The notes under the pieces are model-generated. The model searched no databases, was not told the DNA's origin, and was given only the letters and a program-made list of their open reading frames with translations. Positions 31,882 through 42,799 of a stretch of 64,000 nt of DNA are shown in pieces; position 1 is the first letter of the stretch, and the number at the start of each line of letters is the position of its first letter. Origin of the DNA: Orientallactaga sibirica (Eukaryota; Chordata; Mammalia; Rodentia; Dipodidae); NCBI GenBank assembly GCA_036365145.1, contig JAEOAD010000024.1, forward strand, positions 16,010,501-16,074,500, read 5' to 3'. Position numbers and translations under genes: made by a program.

Positions 31882-32087
31882 CAGGATGGAGAGATGGCTT
31901 AGCAGTTAAGGTGCTTGCCTGTAAAGCCAAAGGACACAGGTTTGATTTCCCAAGACTCACGTAAGCCAGATGCACAAGGATTGTTTGTTTTCAGTAGCTA
32001 GAGGCCCTGGCATGCCCATTCTCTCCCTCCCCCTCCCCTCTTTCTCTCTCAAATAAATAAATGAATAAATATATTAAAAATTAGTTT
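31882..32087 (+). repeat. B2-like SINE
   Basis: aggatggagagatggcttag head, 3' CT-rich block and AAAT tail. It lies in tandem orientation directly before another B2. Confidence 0.94.
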
Positions 32088-32106
32088 TTAAAAATTGTGA
32101 TGTCCT

Positions 32107-32328
32107 GGCTGGAGAGATGGCTTATCTGAGAAGCCTAAGGACTCATGTTTGACCGTCCAGATCCCACATAAGCCAGATGCACAAAGGTGAGGCAAGTGCA
32201 AGATTGCACATGCCCACTAGGTGATGCATACATCTGGAATTCAATTGCAATGGCTGAGGCCCTGGTGTGCCAATTCTCTCTCTCTCTCTCTCTGTGTTGC
32301 TCTCTCTCAAATAAAAAAAAAAAACATT
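32107..32328 (+). repeat. B2-like SINE, long subfamily, deleted head
   Basis: ggctggagagatggcttatc, but lacking about 15 bases after the A-box-like part. aaaggtgaggcaagtgcaag marks the long subfamily. tgtgatgtcc before and tgtgatgatatcc after look like a worn target duplication. Confidence 0.92.
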
Positions 32329-32649
32329 TAAATGTGATGATATCCTTATACTATCCTTGTGAAGTAGATGATGAGTTGATTGGAGCTGAAGTCACCCTCA
32401 GACCTGGAGTTGGTAAATGGCTAGGGTCCCAAAGGTGGGTGTTTGGGCTTCAAATTTCGTTTTCTTTCTTCTGTTCACATCTTCATTAGGAGGTGGAGGA
32501 GGAGAAATAGTTTATCTTTTTCCTATCCATTCCAACCCTCTGACAAGCAACTGTAAATATAAAATAATGCTAAAATTCAGTGGAATTACCCAGGACAAAA
32601 GGCAAAGCCTCATTATAACAGAAATTGTTGTTTAATCATTTTTCTTATT

Positions 32650-32770
32650 GTCACCGACATCCTTCGAAACAGGTGAATTTAGTGGTATGCCCCACCTGAC
32701 AAGTGAGGAAACAATGCGCTCACCCGAGGCCACAGCTGCTTCTCTTGCCATGTCCAGAGGAGGCGGCAAA
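32650..32770 (+). repeat. possible MIR fragment
   Basis: cacctgacaagtgaggaaac followed by cccgaggccacagctgct recalls the MIR core ('acagatgaggaaactgag...gaggtcacacagct'). Low certainty. Confidence 0.4.
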
Positions 32771-33179
32771 CTGCCTTACCTGAGAGCAAATCGCAGAGAA
32801 GGCAGGTATGAACTGCTCTGGACATTAGATAGCCGTGCTGTGTTTTGTGGGTTGTGATTCTGAAAGTGGTGTGCGCAATCTAACAGAGTCACCTTTCAAC
32901 TCTCCACTCCTCAAAGTAATTCCTCTCTGGCAGAAATATGCTTTGTAACTGCAGCTCAAACCTTCCATCCCACAATTAGAGATGATAACTCGGAACAAAT
33001 ACCTCTTTGGAGTTAATTTACCCATTGAGTGTGAGTTTCTGCTCTGGCTAGAGTCTCTTGGGAATAAGCAGGCCTCTAATAGTGCACATATTAGGTGGAG
33101 ATTAAGTGAAATAACAAGTCAATCGCCTGAGTTTAAGTATTATGCCTATGCTCCTACAGTTTACTTCTTTCTAGTCTGA

Positions 33180-33515
33180 TTCCATTCTCATCTCCCTTGC
33201 TCTCTCTATCTAGAAAACACCCTCCAGCTTGTGGTTCACACACTGTTACCAAAACCCTCTCACTGACACACCTGTAACCTTTGATTGTGCTGGTTGTTTT
33301 CCCCTAAAATGATCATCTTCCGCCTCTAAACGTTGTGAAATCTAAGTCTTAACTCTGATGTTCTCATTGAAGTTTGTGAATAGTTTCTCCCGACAGAAGC
33401 ACAAACTGCCAGCTCCCAACCCCGTCACGACACTGCGTGTGTACATGGTGTTAACTGATCATATGACTGCCTATCGTGAAGTTATGAGCTCAATAAATAT
33501 TTTTGGAATTAGTGC
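33180..33515 (+). repeat. possible L2 3' end
   Basis: Pyrimidine-rich lead ending in gagctcaataaatatttttg, which resembles the L2 terminal 'gctcaataaatatttgttga'. Low certainty. Confidence 0.4.
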
Positions 33516-33644
33516 TAGACTTTCTTACGTAGATGAGGAGTTACCAGGGAAGAAGAAGGGACAACAGGGAATGGTAGAAATAACAGAAAACATATTTGAC
33601 CTACTTCCACTATTACTGACAGCCACATACAAATGCATTTTTAT

Positions 33645-33905
33645 TTTTTATTTATTTTTTATTTTTATTTTTTGGAGAGAGACAGAGAGAGTCAGAGGGA
33701 GAGGAAGACAGCTAGAGAATGGGCACACCAGCAGTCTCTCAGCTGCTGTGAACGAAATCCAGATGTGTGCTCCCCCTTGTGGACAAGTGCGGCATTGCGC
33801 CCTTGCATCACTTTGCATCTGGCTAAACGTGGGACCTGGAGATTGGAACCGGGTTCCTAGGCTTAGCAGGCAGACGCCTTAACCACTAAGCCATCTCTCC
33901 AGCCC
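33645..33905 (-). repeat. B2-like SINE, long subfamily
   Basis: Reverse copy: tagagaatgggcacaccagc, gtctctcagctgctgtgaac, gtgcggcattgcgcccttgc, then ctaagccatctctccagccc. Immediately followed by a reverse B1. Confidence 0.95.
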
Positions 33906-33910
33906 CTTTA

Positions 33911-34078
33911 ATTTTTTTTTTATTTTTAATTTTTTGGTTTTTCAAGGTAGGGTTTCACACTAGCCCGGGCTGATCTGGAATTCACTATGTTATCTCAGGG
34001 TGGCCCCAAACAAACGGCAATCACCCTACCTCTGCCTCCCAAGTGCTGGGATTAAAGGCATGTGCCACCACACCCAGA
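33911..34078 (-). repeat. B1-like SINE
   Basis: Reverse B1 with T/A-rich tail: ggtttttcaaggtagggttt, gatctggaattcactatgtt, gggattaaaggcatgtgcca. Confidence 0.93.
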
Positions 34079-34512
34079 ACGAACACATTTTTTAAATCTT
34101 GACATCTCATGCATGCAAAAAATGCATTTTTATCACCCTTACCCCAATTACCCTCTCTTTTGCCTCTCCCCTCCACTACATCCTTCTTCTTTTCATTATC
34201 TCCCAATCCTATTTTAATGCATTGCTATCTTTGGTTGGTTGGCCAGGTGGGGTTATTTATTTATTTTTTAAGATGAATTAAGAGTCTCTTGTATGATCAT
34301 GGGTGTGTGGTTATTTAATGGAGAATGGGCAACCCGCCAGTTGTTATGTCACTGAAGGACACAATTTACCTTCCCCCAGCAATAGTCCCTTGTCACTGTT
34401 TATACTGGGATGTGTGGGGTCGCATGAACCTTTCCTCATCAAGTATGAAGTATTGATAGGCTCAGATTTGTGGCAGTAACCACGTGTGCTATGAGTTCAT
34501 GAGTGTAATGGT
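34079..34512. other. unique DNA
   Basis: About 430 bases with no recognised repeat. aaatgcatttttat at 34120-34133 duplicates 33631-33644 (see findings). Confidence 0.5.
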
Positions 34513-35008
34513 GTACCAGTCAGGGTTCCCTAGAGGACCAGATCTGACGGAATGAACTGGTATTAAGAAGAGAATTTATTGGATTAGTTTACAGTCCAAA
34601 AATCGCCGTCTGCAGGCTTGAGAGTCAAGGAACGTGGTAGCTGCTCAGTCCATGTGGTTGGATGCCACAGCAGTGCGGATCTGGAACTGAGGGCCTGGAG
34701 GGTTTCTGGAGAGCCGGATCCTCAGTCCATGCTGGAAGGCTGAGGAAACCTGGTTCCAATGCCAACGAAAGAAAGCCAAACAGAATGGATGCACGTACAA
34801 GTGAAGACGCTCACGGGCAAGTGGCACTGGCATCCAGGCTGGAAAAAGGAACCGTTTCCTCTCAGAGCTTTCTTGCCTACAGGAAGGCCACCCACTCTGG
34901 AGGAAGTATTTCTTCCTTCAGTTCTTCCTTCAGTTTGTTTCCTGGAAACAACCTCAGAGACCCACCCAAGAGGAATGTTTGTGGATTCCTAATCTGATCA
35001 AGTTGACA
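34513..35008 (-). mobile_element. ERVL-type (MLT2/MT2-like) solo LTR, reverse
   Basis: On the minus strand the unit begins tgtcaacttgatcagattag, has gggtgggtctctgaggttgt near the start and a polyadenylation signal aataaa near its end, and finishes agggaaccctgactggtaca. That is the TG...CA structure and end wording of ERVL LTRs of the MLT2 group. 496 bases, no internal region. Confidence 0.8.
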
Positions 35009-35231
35009 ACAGAACTGAACCATCGAAAATTCACCCTTTGTCAACTTGGCACCAAACTATTTCTCTTTATAGCCTACTTAGTTTCCAAACAAAGACAGTA
35101 TCAATGTCCTAACCCCTCCTAACATGATATAACTATCCCAAGTACAACTGGAAATGCATAATCTCTTCCCCAAGGCACATGACAAGGTACCTTGAGCAAT
35201 GCTTAGTCTCTAATATCCAATAATTCAAATA
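35009..35231. other. unassigned short interval
   Basis: Between two reverse LTRs. cctttgtcaacttggcacca at 35035 echoes an LTR start and may be another decayed fragment. Confidence 0.4.
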
Positions 35232-35569
35232 TGCAGTTACCTTCATGTTTCTGGCTTAAAGCATCTAATCAAAAGCAGCTGATATGAGAAAAGGGTTTCT
35301 TTTGGATTACACTCTCAAGGGACGCTTCCCTGGTGGCAGGAGAAAGTATGGCATAGCAGAGGCTGGACACCACCTCTGCCACCACAGGTGGAACACCACA
35401 GCAGGAGAGTGAGCCCAACTCTAGCAAAGAGGGTCTGCTTTAACACCCCTAAGCTTACCCCCCAACCATATACCTCCAGTAAGGCTCCACCTCCCAAAAT
35501 GCTATCATGTGAGAACCAAGCATTCAGATCACATGGGTTGGTGTAGGGCACCTAATTCAAACCACCACA
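35232..35569 (-). mobile_element. ERVL-MaLR-type solo LTR, reverse
   Basis: Minus strand: tgtggtggtttgaattaggt, gatctgaatgcttggttctc, tttgggaggtggagcc, then taatccaaaagaaaccc and ...ggtaactgca. Same subfamily layout as 6283-6628. Length 338. Confidence 0.83.
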
Positions 35570-35610
35570 GATGGCTGTGTCATATCAGGAAGATAGCTTT
35601 TTGTAGCCTT

Positions 35611-35827
35611 TCTTTCTCTCTCTTTCTTTCTTCCTTCCTTCCTTCCTTTCTTTCAGAGAGAGAAAGAGGCAGAGAGAGAGAGAGAATGAGCAAGCCAGGG
35701 CCTCCAGCCACTGCAAACAAACTCCAGATGAATGCACCCCCTTGTGCATCTGGCTTACATGGGTCCTGGAGAATTGAACCAGGGTCCTTTGGCTTTGCAG
35801 GTAACCACTAAGCCATCTCTCCAGCCC
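35611..35827 (-). repeat. B2-like SINE with (TTTC)/(TTCC) tail
   Basis: Reverse B2 whose tail has become (TTTC)n(TTCC)n at 35611-35654. Flanked by tgtagcctt at 35602-35610 and 35828-35836. Confidence 0.94.
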
Positions 35828-35836
35828 TGTAGCCTT

Positions 35837-36184
35837 ACTTCTTATCCTCCTGCTCTTCTAGTCTTTCTGACTCCTCTTCCACAAAGTTCCCTGAGACTTG
35901 GAGGGTCTAATTTAGATGTCTTGTTCAGGGCTGAGCACACACTAATCCCTTAATCTTGATGACTTCCAGTTTTGCATCTGTGTATTCACTTTTGCCCTTT
36001 GCATAAAGAAATTTCAGTGTTTGAGGTTAAGGGAAGCACCAATCCACAGCAGGGCTACAAAGACATCTTTAAACCTACTTTCATCACAGTAAAACAGTGG
36101 TCAAATCCAGAGTTAGAAATCTGTTTCTATGGAATATTTGCCCCAAAGTCATCTCACTAGGATGCTTAAGGCTCTCTGGGTTGT
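35837..36184. other. unique DNA
   Basis: About 350 bases without a recognised repeat. Confidence 0.5.
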
Positions 36185-36232
36185 TCAGTGTGCTAGTTGT
36201 ATTTCTGTTGCTCTGACAAATACTTGAGCTGT

Positions 36233-36573
36233 TGTGGCAGTTAAAAATGTGACAGGTGCAGCCAGATGTGGCTGACACAACAAAGGGGGTGCAAATGCTT
36301 CCGTGTGTGGTGACAAAGTAAACCCTCCCTGCCTGAGCACCCAGTGACAAATGACATCACCATCAGAGGGGGCTGAAGGACCATCCAGAAAGAGACAACA
36401 CCACAGACAGCCACCCGGGACCAATGGGGAACATTGGGGGGATATAAAAAGCATGTACTTCCCTGAATAAATGAGTCCATTTTCACCACCTGCTTGACTC
36501 CCCTGAGTCTGTGTAGTTGACTCTGCGCCAACTCGCCCCGCCCCCAAGGGCCCTCATCCTACTGCCGGCTACA
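36233..36573 (+). mobile_element. class II-like ERV solo LTR, 6-bp target duplication
   Basis: Begins TGTGGCAG, ends GGCTACA, and is flanked by agctgt at 36227-36232 and 36574-36579. A six-base duplication is usual for class II (ERVK-like) insertions. Promoter-like parts are in order: ccaat (36420-36424), gatataaaaag TATA box (36441-36451), AATAAA (36466-36471), then a GC-rich U5-like end. No gag, pol or env remains. The 120- and 96-codon minus frames are shadows. I cannot name the family. Confidence 0.8.
36441..36451 (+). promoter_or_regulatory. TATA box of the solo LTR
   Basis: gatataaaaag, 25 bases before AATAAA within the LTR, the compact U3/R arrangement of such LTRs. Activity unknown. 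Confidence 0.55.
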
Positions 36574-36915
36574 AGCTGTGTTAACTGTAAGGAGGAAAGA
36601 CTTCCTGTGGCTCACAGTTTTGCAGGATTCGATGCATGACATTTGGTGCCATTGCTCTGGAGCCAGTGCTGAGCAGCACTTGCTGATTGGAAGTGTGTGT
36701 GTCAAAATAAAGCTGGCCACTTCATGAGGACTAGGAATCAAAGAAGAGAGGAAGGGCCAGAATCCCAATATCCTATCAAAGACCCACCTGCAATGGCCTA
36801 ACTTCCTTCCAGTAAGCCCCACTTTCTAAATCTTCCAGTAGATTTCTAGTAGACCCTTCCCGTAGCACATCAGGCTGGCTGACAAGACTTCAGTACATAG
36901 GCCTTTCGGGGACAT

Positions 36916-37600
36916 GTGAGATCCATAATATTCAGGAAATAAATTATCATTTTATTTTGAAGAAAAAAAATATACATTCTTGAAGGAAAGGTCTAGTTTG
37001 CTCGGTTTTGTTTTATTAATTGGCTGGATTGTTTTCTTCCTTTTTGTAGAATGGCAAACAAAACTGCTGCTTAGATTAACTGTGTTGGATGATGCTATCT
37101 CTAAAATGCCAGAACTGCTGGATACTTAGGGATACCGAATTGAGGCAAAAAGCCTAAGAAGCAGTCCAAAAAGATTTAAGGTACTTTGTTTTGGGATGGT
37201 GTTTAAGTGGGTATGACTTGGAGCCTATACCATCTGGTTCAGAATTGGCAGTTTATAATGTGCAGACTCATCATGCCTGAGTTTCCTTGTTTGTTAAATG
37301 GAATAACCATAATAGCTAACTCAGGAGTGCATTGTGAAATTGAAAAAATCACACACACACACATCCACATACACACATATATGGCATGATACAAGTACAA
37401 TTTAAATAATTGCTGTCCTTACCTAAAAAGTAAAAGTCAATATTTTAATCAGATAATGTAATACATAGGTCACTAAAATTCATTAATTAATTGGGACAAT
37501 ATGTACCAAACTTTCGCTAACTTAGTGTTTTAAAATAACAACAATGGCTTGTTTTTTGCTATTCTTGATTCTCAGGTATTAGGGCTTAGCTAATTGATTC
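36916..37600. other. unique DNA
   Basis: About 700 bases with no recognised interspersed repeat. A CA-rich run lies at 37352-37378. Confidence 0.5.
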
Positions 37601-37615
37601 TTGCTCAAAGTCTTT

Positions 37616-37829
37616 TTTTTTAAAGATTTTATTTTATTTTATTTACTTATTAGAGACAGAGACAGAGAGAGAGAGAGAATAGGTGCATCAGGGCCTCCAG
37701 CCACTGCAACTGAACTCCAGATACATGCGCCACTATGTGCAATTAGCTTATGTGAGACCTGGAGAATCGAACCAGGGTCCTTGGGCTTTGCAGACATGCA
37801 CCTTAACTGCTAAGCCATCTCTCCAGCCC
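37616..37829 (-). repeat. B2-like SINE with 15-bp target duplication
   Basis: Reverse B2. ttgctcaaagtcttt flanks it at 37601-37615 and 37830-37844. Confidence 0.96.
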
Positions 37830-37859
37830 TTGCTCAAAGTCTTTATGATGTTTAAATAT

Positions 37860-38400
37860 TGATTACAAACTTGACAGGAACTAAAGTCACCTGGGAAAGA
37901 GTCTTTGAGACTATCTTCTCGGGGGATCATCTACACTAGATGAGCCTTCAGGCATATTTGTGAGGCATTATTTCCATTAGGTTAACTGAGGCGGGAAGAC
38001 CCTCCTTAAATATGGATGGCACCATTCCCTGGATTAGGGTCCTGTCCTAGATAAAAAGAAGAGAGCTATCGCCGGGCGCATGCCTTTAATCCCAGCACTC
38101 AGGAGGCAGAGGTAGGAGGATTGCTGTGAGTTCAAAGTCGGGTACCCTGAGACTACAGAGTGAATTCCAGGTCAGCCTGAGCTAGAGTGAGACCCTACCT
38201 CGAAAAACCAAAAGAGCTGGTGGGGCACCAGGATTAACGACTCTGCTTCCTGTGGATGCAATGTGACAAGCTGCTTCAAGATCCTGCCACGCCTTCCCCC
38301 AAATGATGGGCTGTGACCTCAAACTATAAACTGAAGTAAACCTTTCCTGTCCTGAGTTGGTAGGTGTCATGTATTTGGTCACAGCAACGTGACAAGGAAG
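37860..38400 (+). mobile_element. ERVL-type LTR split by a B1
   Basis: Left: acttgacaggaactaaagtc, gttaactgaggcgggaagac, ggatggcaccattccctgga. Right, after the B1: ctctgcttcctgtggatgca, cctgccacgccttcccccaa, gggctgtgacctcaaactat, actgaagtaaacctttcctg, tttggtcacagcaacgtgac. This is the order of rodent ERVL LTRs. Solo and diverged. Confidence 0.78.
38071..38210 (+). repeat. B1-like SINE inside the ERVL LTR
   Basis: gccgggcgcatgcctttaat (the usual tggtggc is deleted) to gagaccctacctcgaaaaac. Inserted between the halves of the LTR. Confidence 0.93.
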
Positions 38401-38874
38401 AGTACACTCTCTCATGGGCTTGTCTGGGCTAGAGTCATCTCACGTTCTGTATCTCTGAGTTCTTAGTCATGGATCAAAAGACACCACCGTCAGACAATTT
38501 TCTGCTGGAGCTGAGTAGCTATGTGTGGTCATTCCATATTTTCTGAAAATTCTCAGAGCAAAACTTCAAGGAAGACTAGGAACTAAACACAGAAACTGTT
38601 ATAACCTCCTCTTCAAAAGCCAGTTCCACCACTCTATTGGTCCAGGAAGGTAGCTATTTCAAGGGAAGTGACATAACCTCAGAGAGAAGATGGAAAGGTT
38701 GTATTGTAAGGTCAAGTTAGAAGAGAAATAGTGTTCAGCCACCTTCTGGAAGTAGGTCCTACCACAATCAACTATGAACAGTTATAGCTTGCTCAGTACC
38801 AGCTAAATTCCAAAGACTATAGGATTCACATCTTAGTTAAGAATATTTTCTTGTATAACACCAAAAACAAAAAC
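38401..38874. other. unique DNA
   Basis: About 470 bases without a recognised repeat. Confidence 0.5.
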
Positions 38875-39105
38875 AGGCTGGAAAGATTGCTCAGTGGTTA
38901 AGTCACTTGCCTGCAAAACCTAATAACCCAGGTTTGATTCCCCGGTACACACGTAAAGCCAGATCCACAATGAGCCTCATGAATCTGGAGTTTGTTTGCA
39001 GTGGCTGGAGGCCCTTGGTGCACTTATTCTCATGTTCTCTGTCTTTCTTCTCTCTATCTCTCCGTGCTTGCAAATAAATAAATAAATAAGCATTTTAAAA
39101 AAGAA
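38875..39105 (+). repeat. B2-like SINE
   Basis: ggctggaaagattgctcagt head through ctggagtttgtttgcagtgg, CT-rich block and AAAT tail. Confidence 0.94.
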
Positions 39106-39229
39106 AACTAGTTAAGCAAAACAAAAAGTAATTTTTCATAACATACTATGTTTTTGTCATGGTAACAAAAGGAAGTGACCCCTTTTGAGATACTGTTGCT
39201 AGTATCTGTTGAATTTGTCATCAATAATG

Positions 39230-39790
39230 ATCTGGACCTTATAGAATCTCAACACCTACACAAGTCTCCTTTCCACACTAAACATTCCCACGTCTTACTT
39301 GCGTTATCGCAGTGCCTTCTCAACTATTCTCCTCATTTTTAACCTTTGCCTCCCACTGTCTATTCTCTACAGAGCTACTTGGTATCTTTTTAATTTATTA
39401 GATTTATTACTTCATTTAAACTCTTGAAGTATCTTTACATAGAATTTGGGTAAATGTCCAAAGACCTTATAATGACCCACAAGCTTATCCACAATCTTGC
39501 CTCTGGGTAATTTTGCCACCACCCCTTGCCAAAACTCCCTTTGTTTTTCTACTGTCACTGCTCTAGACTCATTCCTGTTCCTTACAGATTCCAACTAATC
39601 CACCTGGAGGTCTTTGCCATTGCTGTTCGTGCACCCTGAGATGCTATTCTTTTAGGTATAAGCACGGTTTGCTCTTTGCGTTTTTGTCAGAATTCTATTC
39701 AAATATTCCCTGTCAGTGAAAGCATCCCTGACCCATCATATCTAAAGTAGCACATAAGTCCTGCTAAGAAACAGACATGTCTGTAACCCT
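39230..39790 (+). repeat. ancient L2 3' fragment
   Basis: Pyrimidine-rich L2 3' text in order: aaactcttgaagtatcttta, acccacaagcttatccacaa, tttgccaccaccccttgcca, ctgctctagactcattcctg, gtctttgccattgctgttcg and gaaagcatccctgacccatc. These resemble '...ctccacaatctggcccc...tttgcacatgctgttcc...cttccctgacc'. The 3' terminus is missing. Confidence 0.72.
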
Positions 39791-42358
39791 CATACTTCAT
39801 TCTAAGAAGGAAGACTCTCACTAGCTCATTAAAGATGGACTACCATGTAGTTATACCAGTTCCATGTTGGTTGGGAGTGGCCAGGTTGTCATATGGAGCT
39901 GTTAAAATTCAGTTCTTATTGGGCTACACTTTTCAAGAATTGAAATTGTCGGGACAGGTATATTAAGAGAGCATGTCTGGTAGCAAGAAACAGATGGTCA
40001 CAGTTTTGCCGGTAGGTCCCTATGTAATCTCAGAGAAGTCCAAGGCTGGACCTCGGCTTCTTTCCTGTCAGGTGACAATACCATGTGCTACTGGGCTTTG
40101 CAGTGGGATCCATGAGATGCAAAGGCAAGTGAAATTAAAACACTAGAAACTTTAAATTCCTCATAATGAGGTCTTAGAGGTGCTTTAAAATATTTGAGCT
40201 CAGAATAAAAGATAAATGAAGCAGCTGAGACAATCTTGATTACCCAGGTGACAGGTATACAGGGTTCATTAGACATTATATTTCATATACTTGTTTATTA
40301 GAAATTTTGCATAATTTATAAGGTAGAGAATAAGTGCTATTGTCATAAGTACAATCAAGATCCCCACAGTCCCATGAACTGATCTTTTATTTGTCATTAT
40401 TTATTGGCATGACATCACTGCTGTCTTCTTTTAGCCTACTCATAAAATAATCTGAACATGAAAAATTACTTGCAGTACTGCATATTGGCACCATATTCTG
40501 GCAAGAATAGCCCTTTGAAAATGAAAATTTTAATTCGGTGAACATTTTTAATGTTATAGAATATTATAAACTTCAATGTAAAATTCTAAAACTGGCTACA
40601 TGAAATTTAAATCATCTGTAATAGGAGGCAAAGCTCATGAGCATTTGAATGCCAAAGGTCACGCTACTCCTCAGACCCCATTTCTTGCCCGTGTCACGTG
40701 CTGGTTGTTACATCACTCATTCTATCACCAGCTGTGGCACAGAATAGAAAGGAAATAACTTCTGTCTTCGCTGTTTCTAATTAGTCAGACATTCAGACTT
40801 TTACATTTCAGTGGTGTTACTGCTGATCATCCCAGGAAATATATAAGATGACTAATACCACTGGGAGAAGTGACAAATGTTGGGGACTTTAGGCATGAGT
40901 CACAGATGGATTACAGAGGTGATGGGTGACAGCCCTGCTGGACTTCCTGCTAGGCTTCCATGCCTGAGCGTTAAATTCACAGTAGCTGGCTTTTCCTCTT
41001 TCTCGGGCTGCTGCAATCAAGGTTCCTCTGATCCCACATTCACAAAAGACCAAGAAAAGCACAATGTACTCAATGTTTCCTTACAAGATCTCCTGGTCTA
41101 GTTAGAGCAACGTCCCTGGATTTCTGCCATTAAACCAACCCCTTTAGCAACTTTTTCCAAACAGTTACTATAGTAACAAAATCCAACCAATTTAGTTGGA
41201 TATTTGCTGTACATTCAACACCTTGATTCTGTCCAATATCATTCATTAAAGTAAACTTGTCTAAATTTAGGGTTTTTAAAATGTTAAACTATAAAAATTT
41301 GTGTTTATTTTCAAACCAGTAGATAATATAAAATTTAAAAAACTTAGGACGTCATCAAATGCTAGCATATGAATGATGTGTGGGACAGCAACATGTAGTG
41401 TTTTCAGAGCTACCTAACAAATCATCCAGATAATGGGTTGTAAATAATCAGTGGGTGGCTAGTCATTGGAAAATACCTTTTGCACATCAGAAAGCTGAAT
41501 ATGAGTAACTGCCTGATAATTGCTTAAAGGACAATATCATTCAAAACAAGGTTGCGGACCCAAATAAGGTTTTACAAAATCCCCATTAGAATTTTCATAA
41601 ACCACACTAACCTGTGAAACCATAGAAGTCACAAGGCCACTTGGAAGTTGTTTAATTATATAGGAACAGATTGTAAAAGCAAGTGTTCAATTCCCAGCAC
41701 TTTCGCATTTCTTCCACGTGAATTCTTCAGGGAAGCAAACAAAGTCTGTAAGTGAAATAGAAAGAAGAAACTTTGAAACCATTTTATTGCCTGAAAGAAT
41801 ATCAACTCTGGTAACTCCTCAGAATGCTCCGCTATTGTCGACACTTACTGGAAAGGGCAGAATTCTATGAAAAGCAGATCCAGGATTTAGTTAGATTCAC
41901 TTTCCATCTCAGCAAATCTGTCCTCTTGGGATGCAAAGACTAATTAAATACAGTCCTCTCAGAAGACGGGTTTAGATTTCATCACCCCCATTCTCTTTTC
42001 AGTGTTTCGTCTCTCCTTAAGCGGACTCCTTGGCCTATAAATTCACGATGCTGAGTACAGCATTTTCAGATAGAAGAGAATAAGATATATAGCCATCACA
42101 GAAATTCTGAGCGGTGAATTTTTAAAGCAACATCCATCAGTAGCGAACTTCTACTTTATAATCCAAACTTGTGAACCCAGAACTGATATTTTCTATTGGT
42201 TCTTCATGTCTGATGTTACATCTTCGCCTGGGGTCATTGTGTCCCATTGAATGATGTGATGATGTTCATGAACGAATGGACTGGCATTTATATCCAGTTT
42301 AGCTAGCAGAAGACATATTACAGCACATGGTTCAGATTATACTCTTGCTTTTTGTTTA

Positions 42359-42361
<3 letters not shown>
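39791..42361. other. long unique block
   Basis: About 2.6 kb without a SINE, LTR or L1 that I recognise, the second-longest quiet stretch here. Base composition is ordinary and no long frame appears (the best are 60-75 codons, none recognisable). Probably intron or intergenic DNA. Confidence 0.55.
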
Positions 42362-42415
<54 letters not shown>

Positions 42416-42439
42416 TGTGTGCACACGCGTGCGCACGCG
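42362..42439. repeat. (TG)n followed by alternating CACGCG
   Basis: About 30 TG units (one TA) pass into gcacacgcgtgcgcacgcgg. This is alternating purine-pyrimidine with CpGs, a strong Z-DNA-type sequence. It is the TG-rich 3' part of the reverse B4 that follows. Confidence 0.93.
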
Positions 42440-42694
42440 GCCACAATAGAATGTCAAGTGACTTGCTCCATTGTTCTTCTGCCTGGGCTTGTTTTGATCC
42501 AGAGTCTTTTTACTGATTCTGGAGCTTGCCGGGCTATAGTGATTCTCAGCTCTCTACTACCCTATAGATCTGGCTTCACAAGAGCCTGTGGCCAGCTGTT
42601 TATGTGGAATCTGGAGATTTGAATTCTAGATGTCCCAGGTCCCCTCCGTCACTCATGCTTGTGCACTTAACTCCTGAGTCATCCACACAACCCG
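42440..42694 (-). repeat. B4-type SINE (ID+B1 fusion), reverse
   Basis: ccacaatagaatgtcaagtg, acttgctccattgttcttct, cagagtctttttactgattc, ctggagcttgccgggctata, then gtgcacttaactcctgagtc at the ID-like head. Together with the TG repeat it is an almost complete B4. Confidence 0.78.
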
Positions 42695-42754
42695 GTAATT
42701 ATACTCTTTTAAAGAGAAATAAATGTCATTAACACTTGAGTACTGCAAATTCTC

Positions 42755-42799
<45 letters not shown>

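Larger units (their letters stand above)
32330..33635. other. mostly unique DNA with ancient relics
   Basis: About 1.3 kb free of SINE B1/B2. A MIR-like piece near 32650-32770 and an L2-like 3' end near 33180-33515 are the only repeats I can suggest. The 174-codon frame at 33358-33882 runs into a B2 and is not a gene. Confidence 0.5.
36185..36915 (-). mobile_element. ERVL-MaLR LTR (MST-like), reverse, split by a younger LTR
   Basis: On the minus strand: ggatctcacatgtccccgaa, aagtggggcttactggaagg, ctggcccttcctctcttctt, then (after the 341-base insert) gtcagagcaacagaaataca. The order fits MaLR LTRs of the MST/ORR1 kind. The host element is about 390 bases once the insert at 36233-36573 and its duplicated 6 bases are discounted. 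Confidence 0.78.

Noticed and set aside
33358..33882. 174-codon plus frame
   Set aside because: Its second half reads through a reverse B2 SINE and the first half overlaps an L2-like relic. No domain is recognisable.
36185..36547. 120- and 96-codon minus frames
   Set aside because: Antisense shadows within the solo LTR. No viral protein homology is visible.
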